Of a stretch of DNA of 64,000 nt, positions 50,304-62,050 are shown piece by piece. The translations under genes were made by a program, and so were the position numbers. The notes below the pieces were generated by a model, which worked only from the letters and a program-made list of their open reading frames with translations, did not search any database and had not been told where the DNA came from. The first letter of the stretch is position 1. Each line of letters begins with the position of its first letter. Source of the DNA: Lycium barbarum (taxonomy: Eukaryota > Streptophyta > Magnoliopsida > Solanales > Solanaceae); the NCBI RefSeq assembly GCF_019175385.1, contig NC_083337.1, positions 45,484,938 to 45,548,937 on the forward strand, written 5' to 3'.

Positions 50304-53300
50304 TTAAACAATCGTTTGTCCTCGAACGGAAAAGAAGAGAAGTTGGGGATATCTTTCACGCATATCGGCCACGGTCTCCCAAGTAGCATCCTCAACTGGA
50401 CGGTTCTTCCATTGCACCATAACTGAAGCTATCTTCTTTGACCACAACTTCCTCAGCTGCCTATCTAAGATCGCCATCGGCTCTTCCGCAAAGGACAGAT
50501 TCTGATCGAAAAGTACCGAGTCCCACTGGATGATATAAGAGTCGTGAATAGTACTTCTTCAACATGGAATACCGGATGAACACCTAAAGAACCTGGTGGC
50601 AAGGCAAACTCATACGCCACCTCACCAACACGGCGAAGAAGCTCGAAAGGACCAATGAACCTCGGGCTCAACTTGCCTTTCTTCCCAAATCGCATCACAC
50701 CTTTCATGGGTGAAACCTTCAATAGAACCTACTCACCAACCATAAATCTAAATAACGAACCTTCTAGTCCGCATACTCCTTTTTCCTACTCTGAGCTGCA
50801 AGAAACGTTTCCTGAATCAACTTCACTTTGTCCAAGGACTGTCTCAACAAATCCGTACCCCAAGGTCTCACCTTAAAAGCATCGAACCACCCAATTGGAA
50901 AATGACATCTGCTAGCATACAAAGCCTTGAACAGTGCCATGTCAATACTCGAGTGATAACTGTTGTTGTATGCAAACCCTGCCAACGGTAAGAACTGGTC
51001 CCAATGACAACCAAAGTCAATAACACAAGCTATCAACATGTAATCAAGCACCTTAATAGTCCTCTTGGACTGACCATCAGTCTGCGGGTGAAACGTGGTG
51101 CTAAAATCTAACTGAGTACCCAACTCTTTCTGCAAAGTCTTCTAGAGATGGGAAATAAACTGAGTGACCTTGTCTGAAACAATAGAAATAGGCACCCTAT
51201 ACAATTGAACAATCTCTCTGATGTAGATCCTTGCCAACTTCTCTGAAATGTACGTCATTTTAACCGGAATGAAGTGCGCAGACTTAGTCAACCTATCCAC
51301 AATAATCCAAATCGAATCAAACTTGCCCAAGGTCTTCGGAAGACCTACCACGAAATTCATGGCTATCATCTCCCACTTCCACTCGAGAACGGGCATTCTT
51401 TGAAGTACACCACCTAGTCTCTAGTGCTCATACTTAATTTATTGGCAATTCGAACACTAAAAAACAAAATCCTCAATGTCCCTCTTCATCTTACTCCATC
51501 AATAGTGTTGTCTCAAATCATGATACATCTTGGTAGCGCCTGGATGAATAGAATATTTGGAACTATGAGCCTCTTCCAATATAAAATGAATCAATCCACC
51601 CACAAGAGGAACGCAAATACGCCTTTTAATCCTCAAAACACCCTCACTATCAACCATGGCCTCGTTGGCCTCACCACTCAACACCTTATCTCGAATCTTA
51701 CACAGCTTCACATCATCGAACTATTGTGCCTTAATCTGCTCCAAAAGAGACGACCTCGCCTCAACACAAGCCAAAACCTTTCCAAGTTCCGAAATATCAA
51801 GCCTAACAAAAATTTTAGCCAAAGACTGGACCTCTATAGCTAAAGGACACTCCTCAACAACTAAACGATCCAAGCTACCCATACTCACTACCATTCGGCT
51901 CAGCGTATCACTACCACATTAGCCTTTCCCAGATGATAAAGAATGGTGATATCATAATCTTTAAGCAACTCCATCCGTCTACGCAACCTCGAATTGAGAT
52001 CTTTCTAATTAAACATATGCTGAAGACCACGGTGATCGGTGAACACCTCACAATGAACCCCATACAAATAATGCCTCCAAATCTTCAATGGAGAGACTAC
52101 CGCCGCCAACTCCAAATCACGAGTGGGGTAGTTCTTCTCATGATTCTTCAATTGTCTCAAAGAATACGCGATTACCTTACCTTCTTGTATCAACACACAA
52201 CCCAAACCAAGGCAAGAAGTATCACAATACACGATAAAGTCCTTACCCTCCACGGGTAATGCCAAAATCGAGGCTGAAGTCAACAAAGCCTTGAGCTTTT
52301 GGAAGCTCTGTTCACATTCGTCGAACCATTGGAAAGGAACATCTTCTGAGTCAACCGAGTCAAATGCGAAGCAATTGATGAAAAACCATTCACAAACTGA
52401 CGATAATAACTCGCAAGGCCCACGAAACTATGAATCTCAGAAATTGAAGTAGGCCCCTCCTAATCTCTAATATCCTCGATCTTCTTGAGATCAACCATAA
52501 TCCCGTCCTTGGACACAACATGGCCCAAAAATGCGACGAAACTAAGCCAAAACGCACACTTGCAAAACTTAGCATACAACTCTTTTTCCTTCAATAGACT
52601 AAGCACGATCCTCAAGTGTTTGTCATGCTCTTCCTTCCAAAATATACGAAGATGTCGTCAATGAACACAATCACAAACGAATCCAAATAGGATTGAATAT
52701 ACCATTCATCAAATCCATAAACACTGCAGGGGAATTGGTAAGCCCAAACGACATAACTAGAAACTCATAATGACAATAGCGGGTCCTAAAGGCTGTCTTC
52801 GGAATATCCTCCACCCAGATCTTGAATTGATGATACCCTGACCTCAAGTCGATCTTAAAGAAGACTGACGCACCGTAAAGCTGATCAAAAAAGTCATCTA
52901 TGTGGGGTATCAGATACTTTTTCTGAATAGTAACCTTGTTCAATTTCCGATAATTGATACACATCCGCATAGAACCATCTTTCTTCTTCATGAATAGCAT
53001 GGAAGCACCCCAAGGGGAAACACTAGGACAATGAACCCCTTGCTCAGCAGATCTTGCAATTGTTCCTTTAACTTTCTCAATTCAGCTGGAGCCATACGGT
53101 AAGGTGGAATAGAAATAGGCCGAGTTCCTGGTTCCAAATCGTTACAGAAATTAATATCGCGGCCAGGTGGCATACCCAAGTCAGCAAATGGGAAAGACCT
53201 CTGCAAGCTCAGCAACTATAGGAATAGACTCCAAGGAAGGAGTATCCACACTAGTGTCTCGATATGCACCAAATAGGTTAGACATCCCTTATCCACCAAC

Positions 53301-55290
53301 TTCCGTGCCTGAATGAACAAAATGATCTTCTTAGGAGCAAGGCTAGGAGTACCCTTCGACTCCAAACGCGAGATGCCGGGCATAGTTAACGTGACTGTCT
53401 TAGCATGACAGACCAAAATCGCATGATACTGAGATAACCAATTCATGTCCAAAATAATGTCAAGGTCTACCATACTAAGGATCACCCGATACACCCACAT
53501 ATCATAGCCCATAAAAATAACCACACAACACCGATAGACTCGATCTACTACCAGAGAATCTCAAACCGAAGTAGACACACGTATGGGCACATCAAGAATA
53601 TCACAAGTCATATCCAAACCAGTAGCCAAGAGGGTAGACACATAGGAAAGGTGGAACCCGGATCAAATAAAATCGAAGCTGCCCGATGACAAACAAAAAT
53701 GGTACTTGTGGTGACCGCATCAGAAGCCTCCGCATCTGGTCTCCCAGGGAAGGCATAACAATGGAGACGTCCGTCACCGGACTACGCATCACCACGGCCA
53801 CACTAGCCTGACTATGCTACTCCTTTAGAAACCTAAGAACCAACCCTGTTGGGATTATATCCTCCTCTAGCAGACTGAGAACCACTGCGGCCTGTCTGAG
53901 TTCCGCCCCTACTAGAGTATCCATCTCTACTAACTAAAGGTGTTGGAGTCCTGGGACTCTAAAATCTGGAACCCTGCTAGGCCCCACTCTGCCTAGGTCT
54001 GCTACATTCTCTGGCAAAGTGACCCAAGTCGCCACACCCATAGAATCTAACCTCCTGGGGTTGTGACTCAGAAGCTGAAGAACCGTTATAATCACCATAG
54101 TCTGCAGGTCGAAAATATAGACCCCTAGAAGTTTGTCCTGCACTAACTCCACTCTGCCTCGAAGGACCACTAGCTGAAGCCTGGAGCGCTGACTCGAAAG
54201 GGCGGCCAGGATAATATAGGTGAGTCTTGCCCGACTGGCTTGCACCTCTCGAAGTAGAACCACTGAAACTTCCAACCTGACGAACCCTGTTGTCACTACC
54301 CCCACCGTGAGCTTAGAGCCTAGCAGACTCAACAATCGTAGCATGATCCACCACGGACTGAAACGAAAACCCCATATCCACAAGCTGAAGACAAGACAAA
54401 TGCACAGAAGCACCAGCCCGTTGACAAATCTCTTAACCCTCTCGATCTCGGTAAGAATCAACTGAATAGCATAATGGGCCAAGGAAAGGAATCTGGCCTT
54501 GTACTCAGCAACGTACATACCCCTCTGCTCCAGATTGTTGAACTCGTCTCTCCTCATATCCCTCAGAGTACGAGGGACGTACTTCTCCAAGAACGCCTCA
54601 TGAAATTGGGACCAAGATAACGAAGGCGACTCAACTGGTCGAAACTCGATAAAGGACCTCCACCGTATCTTTGCATCACCACGCAACTGATAGGACATAT
54701 AATCAACTCCATGTGAATAAACAATACCCATCTTCTACAACCTCTCATGACTGTCAACGATAAACTTATAAGCATCCTCAACTAGGGTACCAAAGAACTT
54801 CAACGGCTCTATCTTAATAAATCTGGTGAACAACTCCTGATTCCCAGCGGTCATAGATGGACCGACAACAGGCCTAGGAGCACATGCTGGTGCTGGGATC
54901 TCGTCGATACAGGAAGCTATAGTAGCAGCACGCTGCATCCCATGAGTCTGGCCCTGCTCGGGAGTTTTCTTCTGGCCCTGCTCGGGAGTCTACGCTCCCG
55001 CTCTAGTCTGAGACCCTCCTAGAGTGGCTGGAAGGCCACCCACTTGGTACACAACATCAACAAAGTGCAGTAAACGGACAATGGTATCCTGAAGTACATG
55101 AGTAGAAATCACATCAGGCTGAGCCTGGGTTGGTCCCAGCTCTCCCTCATCCATGGGCTCGTGCTCATGCTGAAGCTCTGACTCTAGAGATAAGGATTTG
55201 GCTCATCTCTGACAAACCGCAGGGGCCCCGCCCCTGGCTGGTGCTGCACCACAACCTCGTCCTCGTCCTCTGGCCTTAGTAACACTACCA
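50304..55290 (-). pseudogene. gag-pol of the decayed chromovirus, multiply disrupted
   Basis: In order on the minus strand: gag (54420-55250; WSQFHEAFLEKYVP near 54600), a zinc-knuckle remnant near 54030 with the first Cys replaced by Phe (FYGCGDLGHFAREC), a protease end (DIILDMNWLSQYHAI near 53430), reverse transcriptase ([14 protein letters not shown] near 52960; FIDDIF near 52650), RNase H ([20 protein letters not shown]), integrase (50764-51711) and a chromodomain-like tail (NRPVEDATWETVADM near 50390). Stops and frameshifts occur throughout. In integrase, the first catalytic Asp is Asn (AMNFVVG, about 51360) and the Glu is Lys (DGQSKRTI, about 51073), so the enzyme would be inactive even without the stops. 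The gag 5' end lacks a clear ATG. A short direct repeat (TCTGGCCCTGCTCGGGAGT) sits at 54950-54990. Confidence 0.85.
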
Positions 55291-55437
55291 ATTTGAATAA
55301 ACTATCACAAAAGAAAGAAAGAATGGGAAATTTCAAAAATGTCCTATAGCCTCTTGCAGATAAGTACGGAGCTCATCGTACCGAGCCGCAAGACTCTACT
55401 AAACATGCTCTCATACTTTTAAGATCGGCAACTTAGG

Positions 55438-55449
55438 GCTTTGATACCA
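55438..55449 (-). other. Primer-binding site of the decayed element
   Basis: GCTTTGATACCA in plus coordinates, the complement of TGGTATCAAAGC. It is one base different from the standard initiator-Met tRNA site and lies 3 bases from the LTR. Confidence 0.75.
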
Positions 55450-55452
55450 ACA

Positions 55453-58085
55453 TGTCACGACCCAACTCGTCAGTCGAGCGGGCACCCACACTAACCCCCC
55501 TGGTGGGCGAACCCTTTCCTCACTTTACCAATTGTAGAATTAACATGCGGAAGATTAACTTATACAAGCAGTTTAATATCATATATAAATAACTAAGTGC
55601 AGAAATACAATATAACCCCAAGAATCTAGTCAAGTCATAGTACAAGGGCCACTACATAACACATAAGTCTGAATGGAAATACATAAAAGTCTAAATACTG
55701 TCTCGAGATAAAAATGACAAATACAAATAGAAGAGTTTTCCGGGCTGCGGGTTGGAACAACGCTCACCCTGGAAACTCAAATAAGAAGCCTTGGGAATCA
55801 CTCGCGAGGGCCTGGCGTGGATCCTGTAATGAACTCTGCACTCAGAAAAGAGTAAAACAAGGTACTATCAGTACAAACACTATGTAGTGGTAGGTATCGT
55901 AGGTCGACAACAATTAGTTCGCATATATGAATAATGAAATCAACAAGTTGACATGTAAGCAATCAAGCACACTCACGAACCAATTCAATAGAAGATCAAT
56001 CCAAATATCAAGTGCCATATACAAAGTCAAGGAATGAATAATGGATGTACGTGTGAATGCATATGCGATGCAATGCAATGTACTAGCCAACTATTGATGC
56101 TGTACTCAGAGGCTAAGGACGAAAACTTCCACGTCTCCATAGTCATGACCCATGCGGGATCCGCGAAGTCCATGTACACCCTCTTCCCGACAAGAAAACT
56201 CAAGCAGCGAGTACAACACATTCCGCTTTGGTAACAACCTCAGATCACGAATTCGTATATCTTTTTTACATGATTTAGCAAAGACCTCGGATGTTCCACA
56301 TTCTCACTTATCATCATTAGTACCAAGTCACAGTTCATATCAATGCATCATATGAAATGAGAATGTATGCCATGCATGATATATTAATCAACAGTAAATC
56401 ATAATCAAGATCTTATCTATGTCTTATCATAAGTACATAACATGATTCAACTTAATCTCATTTCCTTTCTTTTTCCGATGATAATTTACATAACGAGAGA
56501 GATGAATGCATACACAAGCCACAACATAGCAATTAAGGCGACAAGCCTAATCATAACAACAAGGAAATAAACCCACAAACAACAACAGAACCAACATAAC
56601 CATCACACCATACCCGAAGGCCAACATGCTTTCCCCGTCAATATCTAACTCCTACATATGCTTTACTAATTGGAGTCTAACCAAAAAGTTAAACCGTAAC
56701 CTAACTCAATGTCGAGAAGGTGCCACGAACTATTGAACACTAGCCTTTCCCTTTCCAAGATCTTCCAAACGTTCAAAGTCTATTCAACAATGTAATCTAT
56801 ATTAGAAGCAGACACTAACAACACCCATAATGCTAAAATAAGATTTGACTTGAAAAACCTCTTAGAGAGAAACTCGAACCCACAAGGCAAAATAGGAATT
56901 TAAAGTAAAAATCGGTTACCCAACGCTTAAGAAGTTTAATACCATTATCCAATTACTAATTAAACTCAATCAATCATCAGTTTCACCCTTTAATCAAAAA
57001 CCCCCAATTTAGAAAGAAACCTAATTTTCTATATTCATAATCTATGAAATTTACATAGATTCAACTTAGTATCTAATTATCCCAAGTATTTCACAATTAG
57101 ATTAACAAGATGTTCCAATCAAAACTCACTTTTAAAGCATATGGTTCATAAAGTCAAACTTAGAGTCTACAACCTTTCTTTCTAACTAAACCTCTTAATT
57201 CCACCTTAGAATCCAAGCTTAAACATTAAATAAAACAGAAGGAAGTAAAATGGAACTTACCCAATGAAGATTCAACCCTTAATTCTCCTCAATTCGCCCT
57301 TAGAACTCTCTAGGATTCAATTTAGTGAATGGCAAAGGAATGGTTCGAAATGAGAAAATATAAGGTTTTTGATTCAGCAATCTCCGCTAAAACGGAGCAA
57401 GGGTCTGCCTACGCGATCCTGCCATGGCGGATACTCGTTCGCTAAGGTGGAATTCATTAATGACTCATCACTTGCACTGATGCAAAGGAAGGGCCCCATG
57501 CGCGTCACCGCGCCTGCGGAAAAGACCTCACAGGTTCGGGGAAAACCTGACTCAACAGGGAATTATGTCAATGAACTCGGCCTTGCCTGTTTGGGCCCAC
57601 AGACGCTGCCAAACCATCGCAGAAGCGACACTTCAGAAAAGCAAAAAAAAAAATTGGTTTTCTCCAAGTTCACCCAAAATCTCGACTTCCATCCGAGACC
57701 TCTCAACTTCCATCAGAATTCAAAATGGGGGTCATCTTGTCCCGGTCAACCCCAAATGGCCAAAATTAAGTTTCCAACCAAGGGTACAAAATGCTCCCGA
57801 ATGCTTCGGGAACCAAAACAATCATCCCACCTAGGCATAATCAACCCTTCAGACCGCATGGAATCAATGGAATTCCAAAAATGTCCGTTTACCCAAAAGT
57901 CAACTATTGGTCAATCATTTTTCACTTTAAAGTTCTAACTTTCTCAAATCCTACCAAAACTCGCCCTATGATCTTGGGAACAGTGTCTCCCATCCCTATG
58001 GGTCAAAAGCACTCTAACGGCTAGGGGAAGGGTCAATGGAGGTAAAATTATCAAAACGCGCATAACGACTAAGCGGATCGTTACA
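55453..58085 (-). repeat. Right LTR of the decayed element (2633 bp)
   Basis: From TGTCACGACCCAACTCG to GGATCGTTACA. Open frames such as 57369-57938 fall in its U3 part and match nothing I recognise. Confidence 0.85.
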
Positions 58086-58285
58086 CCTCGTGAGTCCCTC
58101 ATGGGTCGCGATTCGTTAATATTCGAACGTGTTTGTACCGAAAGATGGAAAGATGCCTTGCATTGTATAGCATCTCATATCATACTATCTCTGTGATTGC
58201 TTGGTTGTGCTTATTGAGTTGATTACCTGATTTTCCTTATTTATTTAATTAGTGACTTGACAAACTTGTTGATTAAGAGCTTTCA
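58086..58285 (+). repeat. LTR fragment, plus orientation
   Basis: It resembles the middle of the solo LTR at 43393-46387 (GGTCTCCCATGGGTCATGAC near 45570 against GAGTCCCTCATGGGTCGCGA here). It directly follows the minus LTR end, giving an inverted LTR-LTR junction like the one at 11226/11227. Confidence 0.55.
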
Positions 58286-60750
58286 TGTTACACCTCGCAC
58301 TTTCAGAGCATGAGCACGCCATGTATTTTACAGTATTAATGGAGTATCAGAGACGTTCCATGAAGTTTTGGAAGGTACAAGCCATAGGAAGTACGTAACA
58401 ATGAAGTAAATGATAAACTACGATCTCGTAAGTCGTAACCGGGAAGGACAACCTTGGAACCAAAGTACAAGATCATTATCAAGTACAACTAATGATAAAT
58501 ATCATGTATCAAGAGTTTCGGACGATTTCGGGACAAAGCAAATCGAAGAAAATAAGTTTGTCAAAAATTTGAAAAAAGTTGGCAGAATTTTGGACAGAAC
58601 TTTTGGGTCAACTTTAGAGAGGTATATCTCCTAGTATATCAGGAGTTTTGAAGTGAAACAAAAACCTAAATTGAATTTCAGGAAATCTAGTTTCCAACGC
58701 AACAAACCGTTTGTCAAAATGACATCAGAGCAGGGAGTTATGGGCATTTTAAGACGGACTGCCAGAAGCCTGCGAATCTACGCGAATTCTCTAGAAACTC
58801 ACTTAAGGCCCACTAATTCGGCCTAATGGATCCTAACCCGACCCACAAACCTATGAATACCCTCTAACTCATCATTTTTCATCAATTTTTCACCATCTCT
58901 CACCTCCACACCTCTCTAGAATTTTCCACAACATTCATCCAATATCCAAACCTCTCTAACATATCCCAAATCCTCTAGAACATTCTTCCAACTTCTACAA
59001 CATGCACATATATTCCTACAAGTCTATATGACAATTTTGGTCATTTTTATTTCATTTTTAGCATAGCCCCAAGTCCTAGGAAGTCCTAGAAACTTCTCCA
59101 AACATATTCCAACATATTTCCAAGCCTAAACCAAGGATCAAAGTGAAGATTAAAGTGGTTAAGGGTTTCCAAGTGAGGTCTACACTTGTCTCCTCTTCTT
59201 GAAGATGTTGGGTGAGTATTTTAAGGTGGAGAAACCATGGAATTGAAGCGTTCTTGAATTTTGAGGTAAGATTTCATATTAATTTCATGTTTATGAGTTG
59301 TTTTGGTAACTATGTTAAGATTTGAGGAGAAGAAAAATTGAGGAAAAGTTCAAATATGCATTTGATGATATCTTGGGTTGTGAATTGACTTGAGTTATAA
59401 TTATTTGTATGTTTTGAGCATAATCTTGTTATGAGGGATAATAATAATAATGTTAAGGAATTGTCCTATACGAGTGTATAAGGGGTTGTATGAAGTTGTT
59501 GTTATGGATTGATTATGAAAAAACGTTTTGGGATTGAATTGAGTATAGTTTGAATGTAATCTTTTGATTATGGAATTGTTGGTGTTTTATTGTGCTTTGG
59601 GAGTTGTTTTGAAGATTGGAGGGAGTAGAAGATATAGGGGAGATGTTGTCCGAATTTCGGCAGATTCTAAAGGGGTTTAATTTGAAGGCTTAAGATAAGC
59701 ATATGATGATAAGCGTAACAATAATATGAATTCTCTTGATTGTAGATTTACGAGCTTGGGAGGACAAGTGTTAAGTAGTTAAGGTTAAGGCAACCAAAAA
59801 GATATGTTAAGGCTATCCTTTCTTTCATTTTGTCATGATCCTATGATATGAACGAACAAACGAGTAAGCGAGCTTCTATATTACTCTACTCTTAGAAGCA
59901 CTAGGAGTACTTCAGTCTTTGATGTTCCTATAGCACCTTTATGATTGTTCCTTGACTTCTTAAGTCCCGAAGGGGCATCCATAGGTCGTATGTTTCCATA
60001 ATGGTGTCTAAATCCCGAAGGGGACATTCATGAGGTTTCTTTATTCATATGCATTTCATATTTGATTTTTAAGTCTCGAAGGAGACAAATGAAAAAGGGG
60101 AGGAAGTTCCCATTTTGAACTAAAAGTTGCTCCGAAGGGAGTCTTTTAATGTTTTACATATGTATGACAAGATTTGATGAGGAAGGGGAAAGGGTTATGG
60201 CGTTATATACGCAACCCACCTGATCAGCTGGTATATGATGATTGAGATGCCCGATGGGGCCATTATGATATGATGCCCGACGAGGCGAAGCTCGAAGGAG
60301 CGAATACCTACCAGTACATAGTGTTTGTAATGATACTACCTTGCTGTACTCTTTCTAGGTGCAGAGTTCATCTCAGATTCTACTTCTGCCCCTCACGAGT
60401 GATCCGAGCCAATTTGTTGAGTTTCCAGGGTGAACTACTAAATGGACTTCCACAGCTCGGAGACTCCTCTCTTATTACTTGTCTTCTCTTGTATTCTGAG
60501 ACAGTATTTGTATTACGAGACTCATAGTTATTTCAGACTTGTAGTTTAGTAGCTCTTGTACTATTACAGACTAGATTCCCTGAGGATGTTGTAGTATTTA
60601 TTCCGCTCTTAGTTATTTATATACATGATTTTGAGACTGCTTATTTTATTTTCCGCATGATAATTCTAATAATTGGTAGCGAAAGGGAAGGGTTCTCCCA
60701 CCAGGAGGTTTGTATGGGTGCCCGCTCGACCCATGAATTGGGTCGTGACA
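58286..60750 (+). mobile_element. LTR, probably solo, plus orientation
   Basis: It starts TGTTACACCTCGCAC at 58286 and ends AATTGGGTCGTGACA at 60750. Flanks TTTCA and CTGTT do not match. Positions 59119 onward match the fragment at 47326-49161 as far as about 59850. The last 455 bp instead resemble the end of the 43393-46387 LTR. So this may be a chimera, or an LTR inserted into another whose end starts near 60295. It contains repeats of CCCGAAGGGG (59960-60075). Confidence 0.55.
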
Positions 60751-61811
60751 CTGTTAGGTTAAAGAAGTAAGATCAGACGTTTGAATTAATTGAAAATTCA
60801 ACACGGTGTGTTAAATAATACAAGATTAAAATCTGAATAAACGAAATCATTCGGGAACCAAAAACGCTATTTGCCCTAAAAGATTTATTCGTGCTCCAAG
60901 TTTTGTGGGAGTTTTGGCCCCCGATTCGCAGATCAACCTAGAAGATCGATGATAAATAGAATATTGGCAGAAATAACAAAAGCACTTTTTTATATGTAAA
61001 AATAGTGTGGTCTAGCGGTTAGAATGAAATCATGCAAGACCAAGATCAAATCTCAGTAGAAGCAAACAAACCTAGAAAGGTAATTACTTTCAAAATTTGG
61101 TTGGCGGAGTTACCTGGTGAAAAGTAATAGAAACTCGATTGAATAATTATACATAACCTGACCGAGAGAGAGACAGCGCGCACTAAAGCTATTAGCATTA
61201 TTCTAATTGATGGGAGAGACCATCTTTAACAGCTAGTAGTGGCCCAAAACAACAAAATAAGGTTCAGACAAAATAAGTTCGAAGGATCCATAACTTTCAC
61301 AAACTTATCACTCAAGAAAATGGAGAGCAGATAATGAGGATAGGCTGTTGTTGAGCTAGAAATTTTAGCCACCATAGGAAAAAGCTCATAACCACATAAT
61401 CATGAAGCCAAATCTTCCATCATCCAACTCTTTGTTGTGGCCCACATTTTGTTGCTTAGAAAGACTGACATTTGCTTGAAGAGATCAGATTTCTATGTTC
61501 TGTTCAATGGCTACAATCCAATATCAAACAGGCTCAACTCAAGGGGGATAACCCTCTTCAACCATCCAAAATTTATAAGGAAAATGTGTACAGGAGCAAT
61601 TCGAATTTGCAGTACAATTGCTCTATAGGGAATTTCCTCCCCTTCAACATGTCATCAAGCGAATCAAAAATTACGAAGTTCAATTGCTTTTTGATCAGAA
61701 TGCCCCAAATGGATTAAAATGAAGGAAAACAAAAATCCCATTGCCAGAGAAACATGAAATTCCAATTGGAAAAGCGACATCTTTATCAATGAACCAAATG
61801 AAATTACAAAC
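60751..61811. other. Intergenic DNA between the LTR cluster and transketolase
   Basis: Single-copy-looking DNA with no convincing exon on either strand, apart from a SINE at about 61001-61160. On the minus strand the first bases after the LTR boundary read CTTCTTTAACCTAACAG, a good splice-acceptor context, immediately next to the broken exon if the LTR complex (46555-60750) is removed. Confidence 0.5.
61001..61160 (+). mobile_element. tRNA-derived SINE (Solanaceae SolS/TS-like), partial
   Basis: A pol III A-box-like TGGTCTAGCGGTTA (61008-61021) and B-box-like GATCAAATCTC (61044-61054) are about 23 bases apart. They are followed by TTGGCGGAGTTACCTGGTGA (61101-61120), which resembles the conserved GGTGGACAGAGTTACC block of Solanaceae tRNA-type SINEs as I remember it. 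No clear tail or target duplication was found, so the 3' end is approximate. Confidence 0.55.
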
Positions 61812-62050
61812 TCAATATATGTAGTGTACAAGTTTAGGAACATCATTGTGCCTAGTTTCTATCCTAATCTTGGATTCATTCTGGTGGCTCTGCTGCTCAA
61901 CTGAAGACAAAGAAGTTGCGGGTGAAATTTTCACCATTATTCTAAATCTCAGGCGGCTGTGAAAGTTTCCACGGTTATCTCCCATCTCATAACCTAAATA
62001 AAATAAATTCAGTAGAACACCAGCAACCAAGAATCAGTAACCAACATTGC
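61812..62050 (-). other. Probable 3' untranslated region of transketolase
   Basis: On the minus strand this follows the stop codon and is AT-rich toward its end (GAGTTTGTAATTTCATTTGG near 61800), a plausible polyadenylation context. A TTTATTTTATTTAG stretch just after the stop could be an acceptor-like sequence. No transcript evidence is available. Confidence 0.4.

Larger units (their letters stand above)
46609..58085 (-). mobile_element. Decayed chromovirus-like Ty3/gypsy element, minus orientation
   Basis: The interior 50293-55452 carries a dead gag-pol on the minus strand with a primer-binding site at its right end. The right LTR is 55453-58085. The left LTR is incomplete and interrupted (46609-47325 and 49162-50292). 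The left LTR lacks its terminal TGTCACGACCCAACTCG part and no target duplication can be found, so the left end has been rearranged. Domain order and the tail VEDATWETVADM place it with Tekay/Del-type chromoviruses, in a different family from the central element. Confidence 0.8.

Noticed and set aside
57369..57938. 189-codon open frame in plus orientation
   Set aside because: It falls in the LTR of the decayed element, antisense to its U3. The left LTR copy is broken in the same region.
46555..60750. One simple solo LTR insertion spanning 46555-60750
   Set aside because: Ends look right (TGTGACGACC to GGGTCGTGACA), but flanks TATTC and CTGTT do not match, and the last 455 bp could belong to the LTR starting at 58286. 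Left unresolved.
58286..60750. Solo LTR with target duplication
   Set aside because: Flanks TTTCA and CTGTT differ, so a clean insertion is not supported.
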